Shown in pieces: positions 36,701-48,700 of a stretch of DNA of 64,000 bases (the stretch's first letter is position 1; the number at the start of each line of letters is the position of its first letter). Below the pieces are notes generated by a model. That model did not search any database. It saw only the letters and a program-made list of their open reading frames with translations, and was not told the DNA's origin. Both the position numbers and the translations under genes were made by a program. The stretch lies in assembly GCF_040115645.1 (NCBI RefSeq), contig NC_089563.1, positions 2,480,001 through 2,544,000 of the forward strand, given 5' to 3'. Origin of the DNA: Euwallacea fornicatus (lineage: Eukaryota > Arthropoda > Insecta > Coleoptera > Curculionidae).

Positions 36701-39700
36701 TTGGAGTGCACGCGTTAAAAACATTTTCAAGATGGCGGCACTTCCGGTTGCACCGGAAGTAGATTATTTTAAACGGAACGCCCTATATTTTATTGCATTT
36801 TTGGACTCTACGACGAATTCTGAACACCTCTTACATGAAACGTTTTACGCTTACTCTTAACCGTTCTGGAGATATTTACACTTAAAAGTGAAATTTGACA
36901 GTTGCAGTCATTGATTCATTTGGCGATATTATGAACGGGGAACGTTATGTCGCTGCTATTTTTTGAGGAATTGCTGATGAAGCACAACGCAGTAAAACTC
37001 GTACGAGGAAGATCGCTTAATAACTGCCGCGGCGGGAGCCTGAGAAGTGAAAAAAAACACTTTTCGCAGAAAAGGGGGCAATAAGCAACATGTTCATGGG
37101 CGAGAATGAGCAGCTATTTTACTATCAATACGTTGTTTCCAATGCAATTTTGAAGCGACAAATAATTATTCCTTTTTTCGTAAAAGACCCTGGCCGTCCA
37201 CGAAAACACCCTCAACCTACGCAAATGGTTCGCGAAACGGACGCAAGCCATTGCCCTCAACTGCATGCCGCAGTCGATTATGGTCATCGGACCCATCGAA
37301 CTGACTTCATTTTCATTTCTTTTAAGTTTACTTTGATGTTTCATTCTCTTTCAATACATCTCCGACAATAAAAACAGATTTTTTTCGATGAAAATCTAAC
37401 GTGTTGCTTATTAACCCACTTTATTCTTCCACGAAAAATGCCACTTTTTCGATAACAGCTTCAACTGGAAGTATCGAAAACCATTCAAAATGTGCATGAA
37501 CATGTGGCACAGATAACGATTAAGGGGGAAATACACGTAGAATGCTTGTTTTTTGAGGATCTTTTTCTTAGAAATTACTGCGACATCTGATTCGCAACTT
37601 TATACCAGGTGATTGAAGAAGATGGCTCGCCTTTCTAACTTTTTGTTTAAAAATTTGGAAAATGGAAATTTGGAGGTAAGCTATATGAGAATAGACTCGA
37701 CTAATTGACGTTAATGAGGCTTATTTAGCACTTTTGGTTTAAACGGGAATGACCACAACTTTGAATTTTTAAATGTAATGCCCTATAAATTTTTCGTTTT
37801 TTGGAACCTAGAAGACATTTTTAGTCTAAAAATGTGTCACATAAAAAAAAAGTCTTTTTTCCATGTCGAGCTACGCCACTGTTTTCTGATTCGATTTTTT
37901 TTTCACTGATAAAAAATTTTTGTTTTTCATTAGTATTTCTCGTTTTCATTTTATTCACTTTTTTTTTAATAATGGTGGCTTAGATGGTTTCTAAGCGGAA
38001 ACATTTTCCATAAAGTCGCGCAGCATCGGAGGGCTTTAGTACTCTCCAAATCTAAAGCGAATCAATTTTGTCACTTTTAGTATACTTTTGCATCTATTTG
38101 TAGTTTAATTCGATTATTTCTACGAGTAGAAACATTTTATTCTTTTCTTGCGTCATCTGGAAGACGGTCATAATGTATTCCAAGGCCAATGTATAACGTT
38201 TTTTCCAAAATTTGAATGTTTTTTATTAATTAACGGTTCATTTCTAAATGAACATAAGTTGGGTTTGATATAAAAAATTAAAAAAAAAAATAGTCTTTTA
38301 GAAAATCTGAACGAGCCACCACGTTGCTGTTTGAAGAACGGAAGATAAGTGCGAAAAACTGTTTTTTTGGTATATAAATCACTTGTAAAAGAAAAAGAAG
38401 TTACTAAAACGACAAATTAGTATTATTCTCCACAATTCTGACCTAAAATTGTACCCGATACGTATGCCTCAGTGGCGTAGCTCGACGTGAAGGAACCACA
38501 AAAGAAATTATATTTTTCAAATTACATATTTTTAGACCAAAAATTATATTTAGATTCCAAAAAAGTAAAAATTTATAGGTCATTAGACTTAAAAATGAAA
38601 AGTTAAGGCGGTTTCCTGTTAAACCAGAAGCGCTAGACGCCACTAACGGCAATAAATCGACTCTATTCCTATGTAGCTTCCCTCCAAATTTGAACTTTTT
38701 AAGTCTAAAAACAAAACAGTCATAAAGCCGAGCCATTTTCTTGAATCACCCGGTATAATCGTTTTGTCTGCAATAACCGCAAAGGAATTTTGTTACCGTT
38801 TGTTAATCATGAAAAATGGCGGCTTTAAATATACATGCCAGAGATCTACCGTACGCTGTGGAGGTCGGGAAAATCATCTGGAACAGAAATATAAAAAAAA
38901 AAATTCGTTAATTCACAGAAGCGCGCGCTGCACGAGCCTAAAAAGTTCTGAAAATTTCGAAAATTTCAAAAAAGGTCAAATTTTCTTTAGAAATGATTGT
39001 TGATCAATTTTTTATAGAGTTAAAATGAAATAGCCGAGAGGTTCGTGCAGAGGCCAGGGGGTTAAGGAACGTTCCCTGGAAATTTGAGCGAACTCGGACG
39101 AGCAGTTTTCGAATTATCGATTACGTAAGAAACTTCGAGAAAAACACGTTTAAAGCTTTAGAGGGAGAAACGCCAATTGTGAGCATTCAAAGTTTCACTG
39201 GCGTCCCGCGAATGGCCCCCTAGACGCCTTTCGAGCAGATCCTCCCCTGACAAGCTCTCATGCATGGGCAAAACGTTAATTCGCACATCATGGGGAGGGA
39301 GAGGTGGACAGTTGCGTTCTTCCGGTCCGAGAGCCTCCACCGGTTGCCCACTCTGGCCGACGTGACGCCATCGGATCTTGAACGAGAAATGATACTGAAG
39401 AATGTCCGAAGTCTGTTTCATAGTTTTTCTAGGATGTTCTAGAGATCTTCCTTGTCATTTTAAAGAACAAAAATTATTTAAAAAATATTTCTACGTGTAG
39501 TTCTCCCCTTAAGGCCATGCGCTCACAATGACACATCGCTACACGTAAATATTTATTATTATTATTTTTTTTTTTATGTATTCGGACTTTTTTCCGTTGT
39601 TTCCTACGCCATTTGAGCTTATCTGAGCGGTTTGTAGATGAAATTGACTTGAACATAGCCGGAATCAGTCGCCTTCAGTTTGCGCAAGCTCGTGTGTGTT

Positions 39701-42700
39701 ATTGTTATATATATATTTTTAAGTAAATGAAACTAAAACTCTTATATGTATAAAACTTTATTAAAAAGTTCAAATACACACAAATACACTACCCAGATAC
39801 TTAAATACTGCGCACAGTGGCCCCATCCACTATGAAAACCTGCACAATTCCAGTAAAGGTTAAAGTTAACCCTGTCTTAACGCAGTTTTGGCGACGGTTA
39901 TTCACAGATCTCTGAAATACAGTAGAAGTAATAAAAATAAAAAACAAAAAATACAAAGGAATTCCATTTTTTACACCTACAAAACAAATAAACCCTACGT
40001 TAAATTATTGTTACTCTTGTTCCTTCGCAAGGTTTGAGCACTCTCGAGGAAAGGATTATTCGGAACGAGGTTCGGTTGGTCCAAATGTTCGTACAGAAGA
40101 GAAACTTAGCGACAAATAATTAAGTGTGGGCCGAACAAGCGGACAAGCAAACCTCAACAGTTAAAAATCAGTCAATAAATTTCTTCACACATTAAAATTT
40201 TGTTGAAATTCAAGAACTCGATGCGCTCTCTGCTGGCTGCTCGGGTTTTGCTTCGATTTTTTGGTCTTCGTGGGATTGATCTTGGCTCACAGCAGCGGGT
40301 ACGTCAGCTGCAGGCTGCGCTATCGGTTTAGCTTCGGGCTCGGCTGACTTTCCTTCTGGCAGCTTCTCTTCTGCTACGGCCTTGGCGTCGGTAGCGATTT
40401 GGTCGGCGACCTTCTGGAGCTCCTCAAGTCTCAGAGTCTCATCGGACTCCGACTTCGGCTGCTCGGATGTGGGCTCGGCGATGGGCTGCGTGGACGACTC
40501 TTCCTGAGGCACCAGGGAGGAGTTCTCTTCCGATTTCAAATCTTCAGACTTGGCCTTTTTCTCCGGGATCGGTTCCGAGGGCTCCTCCTTTTTCTCTTCT
40601 TGGATCGTGCTCCTCAGCTCGGGGGTCTTCTCTTCGACTGCGGCGGGAATCTCGACTTTTTGTTCGCTGGGTAATGCCACGATATCTTCTTTGATTTCCG
40701 ATGCTGCCGCTGATTTCTCGTCCGACTGGGCCTGAGCGGGAAGGGCCAAAGGTTTTTCGTCGATCAGGGATTTTTCCGCGATCGATTCGGTGACGGATTC
40801 CTCGGCGGCCTTCGTTTCTTCCTTCTTCTCGACTTCGAAAGTTTTGGTTTGGGGATTTACGTGAATTTCGACTTTCTTCAATGTGGGCAACGGCTCCTCG
40901 AGCTTGGGAAGCTCCGCCGGGACGGGTTCGGCAGCTTTGGGCTCGGCGGCTTTGGGCTCGGCGGCTTTGGGTTCGGCGGCTTTGGGCTCCGCAAGTTTCG
41001 GTTCGAGTTCGGCCTTAAGGTCGGGCTCTACGGTGGTGACCAAAAGTTCGAGGACGTCCCCTTTCAGTTCCAGGGGCACCTCGGGGTCACGCAGGGGGGC
41101 TTGGATGCTCTTATCCGCTTGTTTCGAGGGCTCGGCCTTTTGTTCCGAGCTCTCTGCGGACTCCTCCGAGCTGGTGCTGGAACTGTCTGAAGAAGCAGAG
41201 TCTCGCTGTAAAGTCTTCTCCAGGTCGTGCTTGGCCTCGTCCGACTTGGAAACGGAGGAGTACGAATCGGAAATTACTAGAGGCTCCTTGGGTTTCTCTT
41301 CGGACTCTCCAAGGGGATAGGCCATCGCCGTGGCTACCAAAAGGAGACTCACTAACAGCTTCATCTGAAACAAATTTAAATTAAATCTAAACACATTCTC
41401 GACCAACTGCAACCACTTAAATATTAAAGCCATTAAGAGTAAGGCCACGGAGGTAGCGGTAATTGAACTATCCCAGGCCGGTACCAGTTTTATTTTTTTT
41501 TTTTATTAGCGAACAATGGAAATAAGCAAAGTACGAGTGACATAAGAGTGGATTTTTATTTCAAGTTCAGTCGTTTTCTTTTTTGCCAGTAATAATGCCG
41601 TTGCGAGCGAAAGTTGAATTGGAGTTAAGTAATCTGAAATGCATTGTTGCCGATAATTGACCGGAAAGCGTTTTTGTTAGAGCTGAAATTGCAATATTGT
41701 TGTTTGAATATAATAAATTTCCACGTGCTAATGGTTATAGGACCAGATTCCATCTGCCTATTGAGGATTGCACACGGCGAGTTATTCTAACCGCGAAGCC
41801 AGCGTATTCGGCTTTGTGTTTCTTCTTTTTCCATCCTCCAGGTCTTCTTTATTGATCTTCTTTTTTGCTAACCGGTTAAATAGGGTTCATCATCCCGTGC
41901 GTGAGGCTGTGAACCCTCGTTGGTTTGAGACATACGGGTAATCTATGCAACTTTTTGCGTCGACCGGCTCGTTCCCTCGAGGGTTTTTCTTCGTTTTGCT
42001 TCGTCTGGCAGACTATAAATGCGTTTGCCGCGTTTGCGAGAACGAAAAGGAGATGGTTTATTGCCGCTTTCGGCCTAAGTTAGACGTGGCAAAAAGTCCT
42101 CAGTCAGGCCGCCGTCCCATAGCCGTTCTAGAGCGAACACGATTACGGCAAAAATTTCGAAATCGATCAAACTTTTCGGGCGTTTGTTCGATTCAACGGC
42201 CGGTTCTCGGGCAGTTCGGGCACCGCTGTCAACGCCAAAGGGCTCCCGAGTTTTGCACGGCGTGAAAGAACTCGACAGTTCGACAGGAAAAGCGAGATGT
42301 CGGAACAGGATGGGGAAACGCAATATTTGCCGGCAACATAATTTTGCCTAGACGAGCCCGATGGAACGTGCGGGCACGTGGAACCTTCGAATGGGTCCAT
42401 GCTAGTTGAATATGCTTCGAGCGCATGCTTGAAATGTGGACGCGAAAAGACGTGCCGTTTACGGCGGGCGTTATTGGAAAAACGTGAGATTCCAGGTGCA
42501 GAGTATTGAAAAACTGGAAAAATGATAACCGTTTTCCGAAATGTTGCATCGAAGCTGTGCCGAGCTTCCGGAAATCAAGGTCCTATTCGCGTTGGTCAGA
42601 AAAAAAGTCGAAATTCCATAAAAATGACCAAAACGCCATCTACATTTAAAAGAATTATTACGTTTCCTCACGGCTGCGCCACCGATTTTAGGGAGGTTCG

Positions 42701-45700
42701 GTACCCGTGAATTCTTCTTCAATGCGTCAGCATGAATTTTGGCGAAATTTACCCCTCGAAAATTCTATTTCCTTGCTGAGGGCATGGCACGAGTTTTTTT
42801 GGAAATCGGAGTCGCACGACCTGGAGTTACGAAAATCGATCAAAACTCCTGCAAAATCACTTTAAATGCCCCAACATACTCCACTTTCAAAACAATCTAT
42901 AGTGCTGCTATGATTACTCCACTGCCTCTTTACAGCCGAAATTGCCTCTACGTATTTTCATTGACAGAATCTATGATTTAAAGCACCGGAAACGGTACTT
43001 TACTATGTCCTTTAACAATCCGCAATCAGTGCTGTATTGTTAGCGAACCCATTTACACAGGACATCTGCTTAATAAGCCATAATTTGTTCAACGAAGTAC
43101 CTTCTTCAGAGCAAATATCGCACATGTTAGGCCCATTTCGCTTTTTAGCGAGGCTGCAAGAAACGTGTTAATGAAAACATTAAATATTTGCTTGTGTCGA
43201 TTAAAAAAGTTTGTAATTATCAGCTACGCCGAGTCCAATCAATTCTTCGGGTCAGAGACCCTGATATACCGGATTCAGACATTGTTACATTGAGTGTTAT
43301 ATCTTCGAATCGGCGGCGGTTCCGCGTTTAAACCTGCATTCTCATTTTCATTCTGAAGTTCTGTAATCTTGCTGCAAATACTGATTTCGGATTCTGAGGC
43401 TACAGAAACTGGAAACTGCCCTTTTTCATTTTTGAACCAGGTTCCCTTTGTTTCTGATAGGGACTTTCATAAGCGCGCTCCCTACGTCTGACGTAGATTG
43501 TTCGTCCCTTTTTTGTTGCAGGGGAGTACTGTCTTAAATAGCAAAAAAGGGCAGAAACGCGAAAAAACCTTTAGGGCATTCACCTTCCATAGTAACCGCT
43601 TCGCGTCCGAAATATTCGCGGACACGAAATTTCCACGGTTTAAGCGTCGATTTTGAAAACCAGTGACGTACAGAGAAAAAGTTAAACCAGTAAGTTCGGC
43701 TAGAAAGCGAAAGGGAAATGCTGACGATCTCATTGATAATATTGACGGTCAGACGTGAAAATTTTTGGTTTTCATTCTAGAGCTGAAATTCTTAAAGGTG
43801 AAGATGTGCAAAAACGTTTAGGACCTTCGTCTCGACATGATCTTTTCAAACACGATTTAAATTCAACTCTCTCAAGTGCAAGAGATGTCCACGGACAAAT
43901 CTCCTCGGTATTTTTGTATATGTCAGAGCCGCACCAAAACAAATTCAAAATTAAAATTGAAGAAGAGGAAGGGAGGAAAGAAAGAAAAGAAGAGAGAAAT
44001 AGAATTGAAATTAGATGAAAACAAGTAAAACACTGAAAATCCCATTTCTGGTGCTGATCGCTTAATGAATCTATGCCGCCGGCTTTAAGGCACTTTCTAT
44101 TTTAGCAATTTCGGTAAGCAAAATCGGGGGTTTCTGCCGTTAATTCCGAAAAATCGCTGGGAAATTTAAAACAACAAAATTTATGTTTTAAAAATTATTT
44201 TTCATTTCACCACACTACTGGTTTTAATGAGGATTTGACACGTTCGCAGGCAAATTGCGTCGTCCACCGTTGTCTTGGGAGAAGTCAAGATCGTACTGGA
44301 AGAATCTTGAAGTGACATGATCAAAACCAAGCGAAAGCTATGTTAGTTTTAACTGAGAATAGTACGTAATTGTATGGCAACAACGATAGCTTCTGCTGTT
44401 GTGTGAGGCGTCTTCTACGCAAACGTTAATTTTGCAAGGAAACCTTGAAACATGTCGTGTGACCCAATTGCAAAATTTGGACGTGATTTGACCAGTTTAT
44501 AACAATTTATTGTTGGGAACATTCCGTGGTGTAGAGTACCTTTTTCGCTGGTGACCGCACGGAGTTTTAGCGAGTGCAAGCGAGAGGCAATTAGGCGATT
44601 GATAAGTGCGAGGGAGACAGGCTACCGTTTCTCCTTCCAATGTCAACGATCGGCTAGCGTCGTTGACTTGCGCCTTAACCCGTGGTGCCAAAAGGGCTCG
44701 TTTTTCAATTGATAAGTAGTGAAAATGCCATTTCAACCGTGGCGTTTGTGGAGGTGAGGCTACATTAAAATTAATCACGGAATTTGTTTTCGAAAAACGC
44801 ATTCAAATTTGCATCTATGCGCCCAATTTGTGTTCTCCAAAATTACGTAGAACCACATTCGCCCTCAGATTAAGGCACACTGCTTCCGAGTCAACGACGC
44901 TACCCGATCGTCGCGAATGGAAGGGGAAACGGTAGCCTGTCTCCCTCGCACTTACCAATCGCCTAATTGCCTCTCGCTTGCACTCGCTAAAACTCCGTGC
45001 GCATAGCAGCGAAAAAGATACTGTATGTATACCATTACTAATCACTATGGAGATGTTACGACATAAATGTATTGTCATGTAATACGTACACGAACAGAAA
45101 GTAACTGTACAGAGAAATGATTTATGTAGGTACTAGAATTCTTCGTATCTTGAACAGCTATTACGATATGAAATGTTTTCTTTAACTGTAAGATAAGTTT
45201 CCAGTATAATCAGTTTTAAAAAAATACTTAATTATCTAACTGCTCTCTTCGGAAAAATATTCGTTGGCGTTTTATTTCCTAACAGTTGCGTTCGTCTTAA
45301 AATCATCAATTCTCTGAGGTCAGTGAAACCATATTACGTACACAAATAAATCTAAGCAATAAGTTTAATTAACTGTATCAAATTGTTGTCCTAAATCGGG
45401 TTTAGAATCGGAAATATCCGCATAGAATGTGATAAAGCGTTGATTGTTTCGGCTGTGACCAACCAATTGACCACCTGAGCTTGATGGACATTATTGTTGT
45501 TAACAGTCTACGGGAGGAAAGTGTTTTAGAATGAGATGGAAAACAACTGAAAATGTTTGCACCACAAAACGTTTTAGAATAATTCAATTTTTTGCCGGTT
45601 TTAAGTATTTTTGTGGGTCGAAGACGAAAGGAAATACTCAGGATTCGATCAAAGAACCCATGTGACGGTGTCGAAGCAGTTTTAACCTGGTAATCCGGTT

Positions 45701-48700
45701 TTTCCACCAATCACTGTCGTTGGTAATGAAAAGTTACTTCCAAGTTTTGACAAGTTGGTCATGCTTCTTCCAAAGTGTTAATTCTCCGTTGCTTACTCAG
45801 ATTCCGTAATGTTTGCAATGTTGCTGAAAACGTACAACTGGCAATGCTGCGCTTAGCGTTTGTTTCATCGGGGCTCACCAATTTGGGCGAGAGTTGAGAA
45901 AAGCAGTCAGAAATTTCTGATACTTTGAGGCATTCGTAAAAATGGAAAATATTTCCAAATAAGTAAATGGATTATGAATTGACGAGTAAAACATGCCTGA
46001 AGCAATAATACTTTTACCTTGATCTTTTTTGCCTTTGCGACCTCCTTGGTCAGTTAAGAAAGAGGAGAAAGACCCAAGAGTTGCAGCCAAAGATCAATGA
46101 AAAATTTAGCACAATTAGGGCAATATCACTGCACTGTATTTCAGTTGAATGCAACGGCATGTTCATCCTTACATCAAATGGTCATTGTGGAGACCGTTTC
46201 TGTTATCGTCCATATAAAATATATTTTTTCCAGATAATAAAAATCCCCAAAACATCGTTTTCATTTCCAGGACTATTTTATATGTTACTCTGACGTTGCG
46301 CCGAGGCAGCGGCCATATTGAATCGCCATTTTAATAAATAGACAAAAATCGCTACAACAGAATTGAATGGAGACGAGATAGAGGGAAAATTTTGGTTTTA
46401 AGAAATGGAAATTGCCAGGAAATGACGCAAAAATGGCATTTTCGGAGATCCAGTTTTTGGACCTTCAATTCGGTTCGAACTAGATAAGATACAATGTAGA
46501 TGTGGACCAAATGTCTAGCTAGTCGCGAACCGCGCAGGTCCGCAGTTTCCAATCCGACCACCGAAGTAGAGCGGCGTGGGACGTCGTTAGGAAATAGATG
46601 GGGGTGACCGCAGGTCGAAGACGACCTTTCTGATTCATCACTAAAAGAACAACTCGGCCCTCGGGCGACTAAAAGTTACCCACGTCAGAGACTGTACGAC
46701 GTAACAACAGAAGGACCAACAAACAGAAAATCTTTTCCGACGCAGAAGATAGCACATATATAACCATCAGGGATAGTTCCGGCTCGGAGAAGGGTCCTTC
46801 GACTTCCGTGGTTTTCAGCGAGAGGGCACCACGGCGAATTCCATACTACTCGGCCGACGAAACTACAGGTGATAATCATCTCGTGATAAAAAAAAATCAA
46901 ATCATCTCACGGTGGGCTCTGAACAGGGAGGAAAACCGAATCCAGCTTCTGTTTATGGTGCAAATACTTCTATATTAGTTCACGTTCACCTAGCAGAGTC
47001 TGTTCAGCGATGGATTAAAAAGGGTCCTTCTCAACTTACGGTGTAACCATACGTGTACGTGAAGGTGTTTCCTTTCGTTTAGACTGCCACTGGTGAATTG
47101 ATGGATAGAAATGGGAAAAAATTAGTGTCGGACGGAAATGTTAGTAATTGAAACGAGAGAGCATCACACATTTAGTTCATGCGGTGTAAACGTAGTAAAC
47201 GTTATTGTCGTAAATTTGGATATCTAAAAGGCGCGCACTACGTGCAACAAAATTCACATTAAAACATGGAGACCACCGATGGTTTGGGGCCCTTCTATAT
47301 TTTTCATGCAGTACTCAATGATCTGAAAAAGCTGAATCTACGTGGCATAATTTTTTTCTTCATTTCGACATAGCACTAATCCGTGGAGGCGAAATGGGAC
47401 GAAGTGAGTTCAACGGTAAGATCTTTTTACTAATGTAGAAGCCGTTCATTCACAAATTCAAAAACCAACGACGTTCGGCCTTTAAACCGATAAAAGCTAC
47501 GTGAATTAGGTGCCTCATTATAAATTGCAGTTCTTCACAAAAGGTGAATCATGGCAATTTCCAATGCGATGATAATGGACGGGAAGGAATCGTAGAGCTA
47601 AATGTCAAATTAAAAAAGGCGTGGGCGGCCCGTTTGCTTTTATTATTGTTGTTATTTGAGCGCGTTTCGTTGGAACCGTACGATTTCACGAAGAGTTTGT
47701 TTCTAAATTAAAATAAGAAATATTTGTGAAGGAACACTTAGCACGTTTTGCCTCTTGTTGTCTATTGAGAGGGAACCAGGAAACTACGTCAACATTGCTT
47801 AACCAGATAAAGGCTTCCATTTATACGGTCCTAAACATACGTCAGGCATTATGAGGAGAATGCGCGCGTCTCTTCTCACACCTCTTAGAGCTAGATACGT
47901 GGCTCAAACTATAGCTGCATGACGTCCAGAAGTCGCCACCGTATTGGAAAGAATTTCCATTTAGGAATTAGATGTTTGTTCTTAATATAATCAAGAAGAA
48001 AATTCATCAGAGATGATAATTGCAGTGTTCTTCTGGTGTAAATATACTTGATATTTGTCATTGTCGACGTTTCGGAGAGGCCTATGCCCCCTTCATTCAC
48101 AAGCACCGCCACATAACATTTATATAAATATATATATATATATAAATTTATGTTATCAACACAGTTAACTCCAAGAAGTGTTAACAATCTGTAACAATCC
48201 ACGACCTTTTCCTTCCATCTTAAACCCAGCCACCACCAACCCAGCAACAACAATAATAACCATAATTATCGAGTATCGGCCATCAAAATGTCAAGTGCAT
48301 ACTCGGTACTACAGTTGCATAAGATTTAAATAATGAATGCCGTTATAAGCCAGATGTCTTGCATCATGTATAGAGGTACCATTTAAGACGTACTACCGGT
48401 ACCTATTGCTTTGAAAAGTTGCCGGGTAACGGCATAAACTGGACGTACATTACGCAACAGAGATTGGTTCTTTATAACAGGGATTTGGGATTATCGGAAA
48501 TTGGCTTTTGACGAATATTAAATGGGGGAAAAAGGATAAGTTCGGTAGATGAACGGAAAGTTGTGGGTAGTCTGATGCAACCAAACGCGGCAGAAACACG
48601 CGGTAAGAAAAGGAAGAAAAAGGCGGTAGCAAGAAGAAATGAAATATTGAGTGTTTTAAAATCTGAAAACCGGATTGTAGGAGATTTATGTGTAAATATC

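Noticed and set aside
40399..41320. Several plus-strand frames of 61-145 codons, Gly/Leu- or Ser-rich
   Set aside because: They are antisense shadows of the Glu/Pro/Lys-rich secreted-protein frame; the biased codons of that gene keep other frames open.
41365..41448. 28-residue upstream extension of the secreted protein frame
   Set aside because: A TTTGTTTCAG acceptor directly precedes the ATG that starts the signal peptide, so the upstream open frame is intron.
44497..45078. ORFs of 87 and 101 codons on the minus strand
   Set aside because: They are the inverted arms of the MITE and share sequence for that reason only.
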